Shown: positions 11,527 through 23,451 of the stretch, in pieces | Layout: every line of letters starts with the position of its first letter | Position numbering within the stretch: the stretch's first letter is position 1 | Notes under the pieces: model-generated | The model's input: the letters and a program-made list of their open reading frames with translations, nothing else | Told to the model about the DNA's origin: nothing | Database searches by the model: none | Program-made: the position numbers and the translations under genes | From: Siphonodentalium dalli | Taxonomy: Eukaryota; Mollusca; Scaphopoda; Gadilida; Siphonodentaliidae | Direction: 5' to 3' | Assembly: GCA_032622095.1 (NCBI GenBank) | Contig: CP136068.1 | Span: forward strand, 55,762,025 to 55,826,024 | Length of the DNA stretch: 64,000 bases

Positions 11527-11557
<31 letters not shown>
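11527..11557. repeat. Homopolymer run of 31 G
   Basis: An uninterrupted G run of 31 bases, the longest of about ten poly-G or poly-C runs (14 or more bases) in this window. It is capable of G-quadruplex formation. The length given by the read technology may be unreliable. Confidence 0.9.
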
Positions 11558-11558
<1 letters not shown>

Positions 11559-11692
11559 AACATTTTAGTGAGAATGCAGACGAAATGGACAACAAAACAC
11601 GTTTTTTTCTCGCGAATAAAGCCTGCCAAATCCCTTCTGGCAGATATTAATTATCACCTATCAGCGGATAAACTAATCCATGAGACAGAAGA

Positions 11693-11838
11693 TTGTGTTC
11701 GGCTTTTCTATGCCGAACACAAACGCGTTATACAAAACGCCCAACAAAACACTCATTATTGAACCAAACTGCACCAAACATCGTATACCGGTATAGTAAT
11801 AGTATGAACGTGAATACATATGCCATGAACTTTACAAG
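11693..11838 (+). mobile_element. MITE-like element, copy 2, truncated
   Basis: It starts TTGTGTTCGGCTTTTCTATG and continues CCGAACACAAACGCGTT, then the same inner segments as the copies at 9942-10152 and 11954-12145. It breaks off after CATGAACTTTAC. The first 27 bases form a perfect 9-bp hairpin, GTGTTCGGC and GCCGAACAC around TTTTCTAT. Confidence 0.7.
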
Positions 11839-11953
11839 GTGGTCTTATATTTAGTAGACTGTATATAGAGTCATATATCTCAAACGCCAGCTAACGCCAC
11901 ATCTATGCATATCTATGTGTTAATTAATTACCGGTGACTGAGTGTCGAACATA

Positions 11954-12145
11954 AACTTGTGTTCGGCTTTTCTATGCCGAACACTAAACGCGTTTTACAA
12001 AATATCGACTAAAACACTTATTATTGGCACGAACTCCACCAAAGTTCGTATAGTAATAGTGTGAACATGAATACATATGCCTATGAACTTTATTCGTGAA
12101 ATTTCCCATTATTTGGACTTGTGTTCGGTTATGTTCGGCTTTTAT
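11954..12145 (+). mobile_element. MITE-like element, copy 3
   Basis: It starts ACTTGTGTTCGGCTTTTC and ends GTTCGGTTATGTTCGGCTTT. It has the same terminal hairpin (GTGTTCGGC-8 nt-GCCGAACAC) as copy 2 and lies inverted to copy 1, from which it is separated by 1.8 kb. No coding capacity. Confidence 0.75.
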
Positions 12146-12892
12146 GAGCTCCCTTAACAACAACAATTATTAATAAGTTCCAGAGAGAAGACAAGTCAAC
12201 GTCAGTGGTTTTTGGTGTTGACCTGGTACTTTATATTGCCAGTTTTAGTTTATAACTGATTTTGATTTGATTATGGTTGCGTAACGAGCTGATAATTATC
12301 TGAAATAACTTGCCAAATTTCACTACCAAATTTCACTTCCGTGATCTTATAAATCGAACTTCCGGTTTGGAAAATTAAAAGTACAGACCTCAGAGAGACC
12401 TTAATGAAGTGAAACGAAAACATTTTACTCTAAACTGTATCTCAGCTTATTGATTTAGAAAAGATTGCTATTAAAATTGAAAATACATATATTGAATGCT
12501 TGGTGCATGCAATTATAGTGAAACAATCCGCTACTAATTTTTATTTGACGTATTTTCGGACCAAACGGCTGCCCATAGAATATCTCTCACAGATGACCAA
12601 GATTTGACTTCGCTAATTCAAAGGTCCAACTCACTTAAAGACTGGTGCACCTTTTTTTTTTTTTATAAATAAAGTTTATTTGTGCATAAATGTCATAATT
12701 AAACCCCTTGATATTGTCTGTATTGTGTTTTTACACAATTTAAAGTGGAATCGAATAGGTATATGTTGTACATATGCATATAATAGACAATCTATATGTT
12801 GATGACCAACGGGTGCATATTTAGACAGAGTATTCTACCCTGTTCTATTCTGCTACATATAGTAAACTTCTTGATTATACATGACTTCGTCT

Positions 12893-13884
12893 CAGGGACG
12901 TGGCTAGAGGGTCTACATTGTGGGGTATTCACATTGGGGGATTTCAGCTGCACCCCCTTAAATCCGACCGAACACAAGTTTTGCATAATTCCATCTGCAC
13001 CCCCTTGCACCTCAATGCTCAGGACTAATAGCCTATATATTCATAAACCATGGTTCTATATACCCGGTATGAGAACATTCAGATATTTGAATATGAAAAT
13101 TGCATAAATCCTAACATCTACGTGGTCCTACTCCAGACAAATGCACACGGCTGCGGACAAGAGACCGCGACTCACGACTGTGAGGAAATTTTGAAAACTA
13201 AACAAGAAAATCGCAAAATCCTATCATCTAGACTGGCCTCAAGCTTTCCTAGAGTTGGCAATTTCAAACCTCATACTCACCCTTTAAATTGGAAAATCCT
13301 CCAACTGATTAACATTTCATTCCACAATTTTCACCAAATGTAGTAAAATACTGTTTTCTTAAACTAATTAGCAGTTTTTTTATTTGCCACGGGGGAGGGA
13401 CCATGAAAATTTTGAAATCTGAACAAGAAAACCGCAAAATCCTAGCATCTAGACTATAGCCTCAAGCTTTCCTAGAGTTGTAAATTTCAAAACTGATTTC
13501 CAACTGATGACAATTCCAATGACAATGTGGACCAAATGCAGGACAATATTGTTTACATAACTTAACTAGTAGTTTTTGATTTGCGGTGAGGGAGGGACCA
13601 GGACACAAGCTTTCCAAGTGTTGGAAATTTCCAACCTGACACCCCCCCCCCCCCCCTAAGGATGGAAAATGTCCATCTGATGGCCATTTCAGTCCAAATT
13701 TTTTACCGAAAATATGCAAATATTTTCAAAAAACAATAAATCCCCCCAATGTATTGTTTGAAAATAAAACAACAAGAACAGTTTCATCCTATTGTTGGTG
13801 TGAAATTTCCAACTAATGTTATGTCAGGTACGAAATTTCCAACTGTTGAAAATTTTGACCAACCCCCCTGTCGCCACGTCCCTG
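12893..13884. mobile_element. hAT-type non-autonomous transposon, complete
   Basis: Perfect 12-bp terminal inverted repeats CAGGGACGTGGC bound a 992-bp element without transposase. CAG at the termini is a hAT hallmark. The flanks CTTCGTCT (left) and CTTCATAC (right) agree at 5 of 8 positions, compatible with a decayed 8-bp target duplication. The interior is built of related segments carrying the palindrome GTTGGAAATTTCCAAC or variants, ACCAAATG(C/T)AG, TTTCCTAGAGTTG and runs of C. The same family occurs at 18575-19189, 42945-43089 and 48766-49584, and as fragments near 31.6 and 32.2 kb. Confidence 0.8.
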
Positions 13885-15462
13885 CTTCATACTACTATGA
13901 CATATAAGCAGTTGAAGATTTAGATATCAGTACTAGCTGAAACAGGCTCCCTTTATATTCAGCGTCGGAGGGGCCTGATGCGGCCCCTTTGTGCGTTAGG
14001 GGCATGCGGCCCCTGTGCTCTCCGTGTATATTTTGACCTTAGACAGAGGTGATCTCTTTAATTGTGCGCATCGCGCACATTTTGATCATTTAATGATACA
14101 TAATCCGATTAAACGCCCTCAATTACTATTTATTTGGATTAGGGGGTAAAAATATATTTAATTCGAGTCGAGGAACCCACCTATATATATCAAAGGTCAT
14201 ATTTATTAGATATCGAATTTTGAAATCTATTATTTTTCACCATCGAGACTTATTGGTGACCCAGTAGTAAGTCGACGAGCCGACGGTTTCGGACCATATT
14301 GCGGATGAAGATGGATAACTCTAAGAGAGACATTGTGTTGATGATAATAAGGCCAAATTTCGTCGAACAACATATTGATAAATAACACGTTTCGGGCAAT
14401 TTTATACTATAGTTGACTGTGGTTAACATTATTTTTTGGGCAATTAAATGATCATGATAGCTGGAGGGCATTTAAAAAAAATTGTTGTTGTTGTTGGAAT
14501 CTGATCATATGGGGACCATCATATCGGATTTAGTATATAAATATCTATATAGTTATATCACATCAGATTATATAATGCTCATTATATTTTAACAGGATAT
14601 GATACATTTTAAGTTTTATATTTATAATGATAATATATTTTAAGGCTAAATATTTTTGCAGTTAATTATAAATTAATCCCTAAAAAATTATGCTATTGTC
14701 CACAATTATGCATGATGTTATGCCGTACGGTTCCAATGACAATGTACAAGACTTGAGACCATTGTTTAATCTGAGGCAATTAATTAAAGGACCTCAATAT
14801 TGCAACAAAATAATATATTGACGCTGCTACCATAAAGGTGCTATATACAGGCTGCTGAACAATAGAACAGTCTCAGTGTTTGCAAATAATTAGGAAAAAC
14901 CACCAGGAACAGTGCCCGGTGGAAATACTGGGCTCCGGACCACCAACCTAACTGTGTATGGACATTTTCGTCAGACACCACCCACCCCCCCCCCCCCCCC
15001 CCTTGCTCCTGGTCAGATAAAGATCCATGGCATGCTCTACATAATATTATGGTACCTTAAATTTGTATACTTTGATGTGCACTCGTGTGCATGAAACTGA
15101 AGGTATATATATTATAATATTGACCGCATATAGTACATCATTCGTCATCCGTCACAATGAAACCTGAGCAGATTGACGAGTACAACAGAGTCTAATCCAA
15201 GAACTCTATAGAACTGAGTCATAAGTCTGCCACAATGCAAGGTGTTTATTTTGAGAAAATGCTAAACGAATCAAATCGATATGTTTGGTAGGTCGTCCAG
15301 GACAACACCCGCGCGACTGATAAAATAGAATGGCCTCAATTTCCGTCCAACAAGAAGCCCATTAGTGAAGTTCCTGTCTTTGACCATTCCATATCTCTTA
15401 AAGCGTTAGAGAAGCTCCGTTAAAATTTGTTGTTTTGTTGATTATACGACAACAATTGTAAA
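13885..15462. other. Region upstream of the PLAC8-like gene, no gene seen
   Basis: At 13975-14025 there are two small GC hairpins (GGGGCC-tgatgc-GGCCCC and AGGGGC-atgcg-GCCCCT). At 14468-14520 there is a (GTT)n-GGAAT...GATCATATGGGGACCATC segment with an inverted partner at 30718-30775. There is a run of 18 C at 14985-15002. I see no confident promoter element; the start of the PLAC8-like transcript is unknown. Confidence 0.5.
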
Positions 15463-15675
15463 ATGAGTGAGTGGTCGACTGGATTATTTGGTTGTTTCGG
15501 CAACTGCACAGTTTGTATTTTCACATACATTGTACCATGCGTAACAGCAGGGAAGAATGCCGAGACTGTGGGAGAGTCATGCATTAAATGTGGAATTTGT
15601 AGCATTCTTGGACCTTTCGGGATATATTCCAGAGCTGTAATCCGGGGAAAGATTCGAGAGCAGAAAGGAATTGAG
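15463..15675 (+). CDS. PLAC8: PLAC8/cornifelin-like cysteine-rich protein, exon 1
   Basis: Exon 1 of a three-exon gene (15463-15675, 22884-22952, 27661-27726) that encodes 115 residues, about the usual length of PLAC8 proteins. This exon gives residues 1-71 and contains most of the PLAC8 domain: GLFGCFGNCTVCIFTYIVPC, AGKNAETVGESC, CGICSILGPFGIYSRAVIR and GKIREQKGIE. The cysteines and the hydrophobic stretch fit a small membrane-associated protein. In animals PLAC8 and cornifelin proteins act in differentiation and secretory or barrier tissues, and plant relatives affect organ size and metal handling; the role here is not known. The exon ends GAG|GTAAATG, phase 0. The ATG is the first in frame, following AAAA. 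No 5' UTR exon was recognised. Both introns are heavily loaded with repeats. Confidence 0.9.
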
Positions 15676-16599
15676 GTAAATGCTTATAACGGTTGCAAAA
15701 ATGCAACCCATATATATATATAGTGGGTTTTTTTCAAATTGTCCTTATCGTGATCACCGGCATTTAAGAAATTCGAATGATTATATGCAGAACCATTATC
15801 TTCTGTATACAGCAATAAATTAAACTTAAAACTATACACACATAATAATTATGAATAATGATAGCTCTTTTTTTTGCATTCCGGGTGTCAAACCATGTCC
15901 GATAAATGCTTGAAATACCTTATACTGACTTTCTATACCTAAAATCATATTGAAGTGATGTAAATTACCTCTTCGGAGACTATGGTGCTTTTTCCCCAAC
16001 ATGTCGTCAGGCAATATCGAATGTTCGGACCGGGAAACTGATAACCTCGGAGTTGCAGCAAATCGTAAGAAATAAAAACAACCTTTACTGCACCATAATA
16101 TATATCTACACGTTCCGTTGAAAATCTATATATGTATGTATAAAATATAATCAAAATATTTTTTTAAGTCAACGTAACCAATGCCGACTACATCGAATGT
16201 TTGAACTTTATTGAAGCGGGACGAAGTCTAATTTACTACATATATTATACGAAAAACAAAAATAAAGTCTTTTGAATGATTTAAAAAAAGAACACGAGGG
16301 ACCACTTCGTTCGTGCACTTATCGATGGAACCATCTTGTATCTTGTTGGGGGGGATATCTATCAATAATTAAAAAAAAACATTTTGTGAACAATTCTATG
16401 TTGTCCAGCTAGGGGTCCCAAAGAAATTGTGTGTCAGTAACGTTAAATACGACGTGTCCGACTACTTTGACCTATAGTGATTCAGACAACATTCGTAACG
16501 GGTAAATGGCGGCAAACTATGGTGAGGGTTTTTTTTTCTTCTGGTTTTACGGGTTTCACACCACGTCCGTCTGATGTATAAATAACCCTATAAACACTC

Positions 16600-17625
16600 G
16601 TATATATATGACAGCGGGTAAACCTGGAATTGGATATGGACAACTCTCACCTCAAATGTTGAATGTTTCAGAAAAGATAGAAAGATGGTTGACTTCTCAA
16701 ACATTTATATACGGAGAGCTGGGAATCCTACCAATCGTGACGAAAATCAAGGCAAAACCCCTAATATACTGGAGCAAGATAATAACTATATGGAAAGCAC
16801 CAGTCTCCTCCATATCCTTTACACTATTCTCACAGAATCAAGTGCGAAGGAATCGGTATAAATTATATAGCATGGCTAAAATTTGTCCGAACGGAACTAA
16901 ATAACCTGGGTATAAGTAATGTCAAAAAATTGTCTTGTGCTGTAAAACAGAAACTCATGGATGCATACATAACCGAATGGTACGTATAGTCTTCTTTGGA
17001 TACACCAAACAAATTTGCGTTTAATACCGAACTTCGGTAGACCGAAATATATTATATGACAACAGCGCCTTATTGACCACTCCTAAGATTCAGAACTATA
17101 AACAATAAATTGCCAATGGAAACTGGTTCGTGGATAAATACCCAGTATTCCGATAGGAAATGCACCTTATGTATGGAAGCGCTATGAGACGAATACCACA
17201 CCATTCTTATGTGCCCGCAGTTAAGATATCTGAGATTGAAATATATAAAACCGAACTACTAGTCGACCTAACGTATAGTAAAATTTCATGACCCTTTTAA
17301 CTATAACGGTACGAAAGCTATGAAAAAACTATCAATATTTATCAAAAAGGCCCAGCGTGAGATAAACCACTCCTGATGCTTAACAGTGTGTTACCCCCCC
17401 CCCCCCCACACACACACACCCTCCATTCCACCCCAAACGAAATCTACACACATGTCATGGCTGCCAATATACCACAACCTTGCTTATGAATAAAGAAATA
17501 TTCCGTTTAATTCCCAATATATTCACATATTCATTCATGAATTGCACGCACTAACACCTTTCTTCTCAATATGTATTGTTATAGTATTACGATGAGAGTA
17601 TATAATAAATTGAATTGAATTGAGT
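16600..17625 (+). pseudogene. LINE reverse-transcriptase C-terminal remnant in intron 1
   Basis: Frames along this stretch encode the C-terminal part of a non-LTR polyprotein: FIYGELGILPIVTKIKAKPL, then in another frame WLKFVRTELNNLGISNVKKL and VKQKLMDAYITEWY, then RFRTINNKLPMETGSW, RKCTLCMEAL and DEYHTILMCPQLR, a CCHC-type zinc motif. There are at least two frameshifts and several stops, so it is dead. The 3' end is marked by AATAAATTGAATTGAATTG at about 17607. It lies in sense orientation inside intron 1 of the PLAC8-like gene. A run of 14 C followed by CA repeats (17394-17420) falls inside its 3' part. Confidence 0.8.
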
Positions 17626-17653
17626 GAAAAAGTATAACAACATTTCGGACGCA

Positions 17654-18037
17654 TGCAGGGTCGTGACTATATAGAAGGTGTCCGGTGGTGGGGCGGTGCA
17701 CACCTTTAATTTTCCAACCGGAACCAGACCAAACTCCCAGTTTGGATTTGATTCGCACAACACCCGCCTCGAGTTGGTACTTTACAGCTGCTATACCTCT
17801 AGCTTTTCACCTGTTTGAAATTCTAACCCAACACGGCTTAGGTTTGGAACATATCCGACTTATGGCCATTTAGACCTTAATTAGACAAAAAGTTTAAAAT
17901 ATCAGACTGATCGCCCAAAAAAACAACATATTTAACACTAATTACTGTTGTGAAATAACACAATGAGAACAATAATGCAGCCTATAATGTTTTATCAGGT
18001 AATTATATGAAATTTCCAACCGACCCGCCGATGTGTC
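17654..18037. mobile_element. Possible degenerate hAT-like element
   Basis: The left end CAGGGTCGTGAC and the right end ...GATGTGTCCCT resemble, imperfectly, the CAGGGACGTGGC ends of the hAT family. The interior has TTTTCCAACCGGAACCAGACC and ATGAAATTTCCAACC, as in family members. No clear target duplication. Confidence 0.3.
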
Positions 18038-18574
18038 CCTATATATATATTCGTACGAAAATTATATGATATTATATCAAACTGTTAACCTCTTCGCTGC
18101 TATGAAGTCCGTAATTATTACGGACGTAAGTGTTATAAAATTATGATTTAAGATGCCTCAAGTACTCTGTTAATTGTATTATTGGTTAAATTTCCAATTG
18201 TGATACACTTACGGTAGAGTTGTACATTCTGCAGCCTTCGGCGTTTATTAAAGTGATATTTTTGTTTTCACAAATATGTGATGCATATATACATTTTAAC
18301 TTCTGTTACTTCAATTGTCTCCCCTGTTGTGTATGAATTGTCCCATCTGTTGCCACTCTTCCTGTCATTTCAACAATATCTTAAATTGGATTCAACCGTT
18401 TTCTATAGGATTTTGGAGTTCTCAGCTTAATTATTCGACACCCCTGTTCTGTGATCAAACAGAAATACCTATTTTCTTGGTCGATAAAACCCGACCCCTA
18501 TAATTATAGAAGTTGGAAATTTTACCATTTCATGAATACACTAGCATAACCCCCTATATATTTTCGTGTATTGC

Positions 18575-19189
18575 AGTCAACAATTTTAACCAAATGTAGT
18601 AAAATAGCAGTTTTTTATTGGCCACGGGGGGGGGGGGGGCAGGACACACCGAGCCTACCATGGTTCGGCCCGGTTTGCGAAAAATTGAAATCTGAACAAG
18701 AAAATCGCAAAATCCTAACATCTAGACTAGCCTCAAGCATTCATAGAGTTGGAAATTTCAAACCTGACTTAGGTTGGAAAATTTCCAACTGATGACAATC
18801 CCAGTGACAATTTTGACCAAATGTAGGACAATATTGTTTTCTTAAATTAACTAGCAGTTTTTGACTGGCCACGGGGGAGGGACCAGGATACAAGCTTTCC
18901 AAGTGTTGGAAATTTCCAACCTGACACCCCTTAAGGTTGGAAAATTTCCAACTGATGGCCATTTCAGTCCAAATATTTTACAAAAAGAAGGAAAATATGC
19001 AAATATTGGTCCAAAAAACAATAAATTGTTTAAAAATCAAACTACAAGAACATTTTCAACCTATTGTTGGTGTGAAATTTCCAACTAGTGTTGTGTCAGG
19101 TATGAAATTTCCAACTGTTGATAATTTTGACCAAAGTTGGGGGGGGGGGGGGGTGAGACACCCCCAAACCCCCTGTGACCACGTCTCTG
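18575..19189. mobile_element. hAT-type element, left end missing
   Basis: It closely follows the interior of the complete copy at 12893-13884: CTAGACTAGCCTCAAGC, TTTCCAAGTGTTGGAAATTT and GTTGGAAAATTTCCAAC. It ends GTGACCACGTCTCTG, the CAGAGACGTGG terminus read from the other strand. The opposite terminus was not found. It has G runs of 14 (18626-18639) and 15 (19139-19153). It lies in intron 1. Confidence 0.7.
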
Positions 19190-19477
19190 TGCACAACTAT
19201 TAGTGTCTATCAGCACTGTACTTGATTGAGATCAAGATGGCACCTGACTTTGTTCTCGTTATCGCAAACCCCCAACTAGGGAAAACGAGCAAAAATGTAC
19301 TCATTGTGGAAATATTTTTTCCAGTGACTTTTGAATATATAGCAATCGGTCATTTAAAAAAAATGCCCACATAGAACTGAGCAGTAATTAAGAGCAGACC
19401 AAACAAATGATAGGTTTTAATACATTTGAGAGGTTAAAGCGATTACTTTTGTTTTGGCTCTCTGTGTACCAGGAATT

Positions 19478-19893
19478 GCGGGTGATTTATATAGATACCT
19501 GCATGGTCAGCGGGGGATTTATATAGATACCGGGTGAGCGGGGAATTTATATTATAGATGCCTGGTCAGCGGGGGATTTGTATATATACCTGCATGGTCA
19601 GCGGGGGGTGGGGGGGGGGTATATATATACCTGCATGGTCAGCGGGGGATTTATACAGATAACTGCATGGTCAGCGGGGAATTTATAGAAGCCATGCAAT
19701 GGTCAGCGGGGGTTTATATAGATACCTGCATGGTCAGCGGGGGATTTATACAGATATAACTGCATGGTCAGCGGGGAATTTACACAGATACCATGCAATG
19801 GTCAGCGGGGGATTTATATAGATACCTGGTCAGCGGGGGATTTATACAGATAACTGCATGGTCAGCGGGGAATTTACATAGATGCCATGCAAT
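19478..19893. repeat. Minisatellite of about 32 bp, roughly 13 units
   Basis: The unit consensus is GCATGGTCAGCGGGGGATTT followed by ATATAGATACCT, with length and base variation (for example TACAGATAACT). The strand is strongly G-biased. A stray unit, GATCAGCGGGGGATTTGG, lies at 19979, beyond an 84-bp insert. Confidence 0.9.
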
Positions 19894-19977
19894 TTATTGT
19901 ATATAAAATATTGTATATATGTTTTGCATGTTACTCATTAATTTGGGTCTTCGCAATAAAGAATTAATTCATTCAAT
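19894..19977 (+). mobile_element. Short retroposon 3' end inserted in the minisatellite
   Basis: About 84 bp of AT-rich sequence ending CGCAATAAAGAATTAATTCATTCA splits the minisatellite from its last unit. A terminal AATAAA followed by an ATTCA-type tail is a usual LINE 3' end. AAT on both sides could be a trace of target duplication. Confidence 0.4.
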
Positions 19978-20530
19978 GATCAGCGGGGGATTTGGCTATT
20001 GACTATGAGCTAGAACTCATCTCAACCCAATTTTTCATTTATTCAATCTTGATACCTGAAATAAAGTGATAATTTACAGAGTTTTGATATCATACACATA
20101 CAGAAATTGGGTTTATAATTTCCAACGAATTGATCATTCTTAAATATTGTGTCACATTAATCTCGTTTACTAAATTTCAAAAAGAAGATCCAGACAGATT
20201 TTGAGAAAATCCAGTTTGTACTAATACGCTATCGGAATATTTCTAAATCCTCGCGAATCAGTATAGACTATAATAGAGTTATATCCTGTACTGTTGTTAT
20301 TATTATTATTGTTGTTATAATAAAAATCAATTTTAATTTGAAATTTGACACTATTATGTGGGGGGGGGGGGGGTAAACGGAAGAACACGGCAACTATATA
20401 TTCTGCGGATGGTGAAGTGAACAGGCAGCCGGCTTTGATACATGCATGTACATCGATTGTGAGGACATTTATCGTCGTAAATTGCCTATTTATTTGGAAA
20501 CGCGTAAAATTAAAAAAATATCTGGTGTTT

Positions 20531-20657
20531 TTGAGTAGATATATAGAACTGACATTATGTCATTCGTGAACGAGACAAATGTTTATTTTCGCTCGCGGGA
20601 AGCCACTCGCGAAAATAAACGTTTGTCTCACTCGCTCATTTTCTGTATCCACTCAAA
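20531..20657. repeat. Imperfect palindrome A with two TC/TC mismatches
   Basis: The palindrome is centred at 20600.5. The inner arms GAGACAAATGTTTATTTTCG and CGAAAATAAACGTTTGTCTC pair almost perfectly. Pairing is broken by TC opposite TC at 20593-20594/20607-20608 and 20564-20565/20636-20637, both exactly symmetric about the centre. The outer edges TTGAGTAGAT and ATCCACTCAA pair again. It belongs to the group also seen at 32.07, 55.68, 56.00 and 57.39 kb. It lies in intron 1 of the PLAC8-like gene. Confidence 0.85.
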
Positions 20658-21343
20658 GCACTATATATATCCTATACATGTACATATAATTAATGCACGA
20701 GCTTCAATGCTTCATGCATCTCGTGTTAAATAAAACCCAACTGGTTTGTTCTACCTCGACCTTCTATATATCAGAGTGGGCACTGTATACTGTGCTTTAT
20801 ACCACAAGTCGACATTCGTATTCTGGAATGGTCATGTCTCCCAATGTGTGCACAACGAACTCCCACGGGGATCTCTATTCAAGAAATAGTTCACTTCTAA
20901 CACCCGCCCACAATAATAATCATCTGCATATATAGTGCTTATAAACCCCTTGTCAGAAAAGGTATAGCATGTTAATTTGCATACCAGTTGTATATATCAC
21001 ATTAAAACATAAAGCGTCATAATAATAGAGTAACTGTTCCTTTGCACCGAACGATATTTACTTTGTAATTCGCGAGCCTATATTTTATTATATGTTTGCG
21101 TATATATATATATCGAAGTTTAATGTCGAACAAATATGTGCTGGACAGCTATATATGCCTGGACAATTGTGACCGGGACAAAATCCACGTGCAATTTCCA
21201 CATACACGAGTCGTGTCAAGGTGTGTGATTTTGCTGTCAGCCAAGGACTATTTTCCCCCAGAAAACGTTCGTAAACATCTCATTTATCGATATTTATCGG
21301 AATATTTCATCTGTATCAATGTAATTTCTTCTTATATATATAC

Positions 21344-21690
21344 TAGCTGATGTGCCCGACTTCGTCCGGGCTATTTAGGGATTTCATTCTGATCGCCTCC
21401 GTCTGGGCAGAATATACAGCGTCTGGACAAACTATTGTTCAATCGGTCCAGAAACATGCCTATATGACCGTATATGAGCGCGGTCAATGTCAAGGACACG
21501 GTCGCACATGAAATTGGACCCGCCCATATTGTTCCCGATATCAAAGTAGGCATACATACAAAATCCGAGTCGGTAGGTCGAGCAGTTTTCGGTCTATAAC
21601 ACACATACATACAGACATGCGGACAGACATACAGACAGACATACATACAGACAGAAGAAGTTTCAAAATATATAATAGATGATAATATAT
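21344..21690 (+). mobile_element. SINE or RTE-like 3' end with ACAGAC tail
   Basis: It starts CTAGCTGATGTGCCCGACTTCGTCCGGGC and passes through GGACCCGCCCATATTGTTCCC and GGTCGAGCAGTTTTCGGTC. It ends in an (ACATACAGACAGAC)n tail and AATATATAATAGATG. A GCCCGACTTCGTCCGGGC start with an ACAGACAGAC tail is a known layout of RTE-type LINE 3' ends and derived SINEs in invertebrates. No coding frame. It lies in intron 1. Confidence 0.6.
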
Positions 21691-22883
21691 AATAGATAAC
21701 CCTGATTTAAATTTATCGCAGCAATTGCGAAACATACATGCATCGGTGCAACGCGGGCAGCGCACTGTGGTAAGTGTGGACCGGGTCATTGATTTTTAGT
21801 TTCATTTAAATTTCATTTGGGATTTGTTTTAGCAAACGGTAGTTCATATCCCTACTATTAGTACATCTGTATGCATTGGTTCTTCGTGCGGTCGATGAAT
21901 GTACAGTCGACCAGCCACGTACGTGTGTCCCGATTACCTGTATGTCACAGCCGATAACAAGTGTGCTCTGTTTATGGATGTTTATAGTAACCGTTGTCCT
22001 TTATTGTATCAGTGCCTATTCATTTGCGAGTTTTATCGACGTTTTAAACGTTTCTGTTCAATCATTTATGGCATGTTTTATAAATATTCTCATGGAACCG
22101 GTTACATTTAGATATCGATTGAAGCAATATAGTACCGCGTTGTTAACAAACGTCTTGTTAAAACAGTTGAGATGCTCAGATTGGTGAATCTTATAATCTT
22201 GATACTATTATCCAGTTGTCAGACAGCTATTTCCAAAACGAAGTCCATGCACATTCCATAGCGGTTTCTATATAGGCGCCAATGCTGCACGTATACCACA
22301 CTATATATAGTCAATATTGAATAAAGCCCATTTCGTGCGTAACAATGCACTTTCGTTGTGTTTCCGGAGTTGATCAACAAATTACAGTTCAACTGCCATC
22401 GGACAATATATCTCCCGCCGCATCGTATAGAATAGTATAGTCTGCTGCTGCTTGAGTATTGGAAGGCTCGTCTCTGCATGGATATCATACCAATAACACA
22501 CACAAAGCTTAATTTGTTTTTGCCCTACCTCGAGGTACCCACAGTCGTTCGCCCCTTTCTGCAAATTTGGCAATTTCTCCAGCCCGTTATTTTGGACTTT
22601 TCCTTCCCAAATTTGGAAATATCAGCAATATTATTTGAGGGAATAAATCAGGTCCTGTTTAATCTATACTTAAAATACTAACATGTTGTAACATCACATG
22701 CAATTAATACTCCATTACTCCGCTGGCAAAATTGCCAGGCAAACTTTCATCTATAGTCTATATATAGGAAACTCTAGTCAAGTGTTTTATTCTCATTATA
22801 TTCTATTTCTTCCATATTTTTATTGTGTAAAATATTATTATTGCATGGATTGGAAACAAGAGTTATGCTTATTTATTTTTCAG

Positions 22884-22952
22884 GGAAGTTTTGGTATGGA
22901 CTGCGTGATGCACATCTTCTGCGCCATCTGTGCCCTGGTTCAGGAAGCCACG
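22884..22952 (+). CDS. PLAC8: PLAC8/cornifelin-like protein, exon 2
   Basis: It encodes residues 72-94, GSFGMDCVMHIFCAICALVQ then EAT, the conserved second half of the PLAC8 domain with its DC...FC..CALVQE signature. The acceptor is TTATTTTTCAG|GGA and the donor ACG|GTAAGTA, both strong and phase 0. The 7.2-kb intron before it holds LINE, hAT and SINE pieces, a minisatellite and palindrome A. Confidence 0.92.
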
Positions 22953-23451
22953 GTAAGTAAAATAAAAAATAATAATTAATGCTCGTGTTTTTCGATTTCA
23001 TAACGAACCCAATAATTTACAAACATAAAAATAAACGTCACATTTATTTGAACGTCATCCATCCAAACGTATTGTATATTTGTTTTTGAAAACATCAGTT
23101 AATGAGAAATCATTATACTTTAGTTTAAATCAATCGTTTCAACAAAATATTTAATACCGTTCACGGGTCAGTAGTCTGATGTCAAAGACAATCAATGGGA
23201 AAGAACTGTCTCGTATCAATAGACAAAACACAATTTGATATATGTCACGCAACTTTTAATAGACGTCGCGCAATTTAATAAAGGTCGCTATATATTTGTG
23301 AAGTAATGGGGAAATAAATCTATCGCGGAAATTATGATACTTTGTACAATTTTAACATTAATCACCTGTCTAATAATACTGCTTATTATAAGTAACGTTT
23401 AGCTGTTTGGAAATGACTTAGAGCAGCGTGAATTCCGTTACTTATTCCTTA

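Noticed and set aside
11335-11595. Minus-strand frame with a proline run
   Set aside because: The proline run comes from the G31 homopolymer; the rest has no protein character.
21876-22187. Hydrophobic 103-codon frame and an overlapping cysteine-rich 70-codon frame in intron 1
   Set aside because: Two overlapping frames over the same DNA, no recognised domain, no splice or transcript support.
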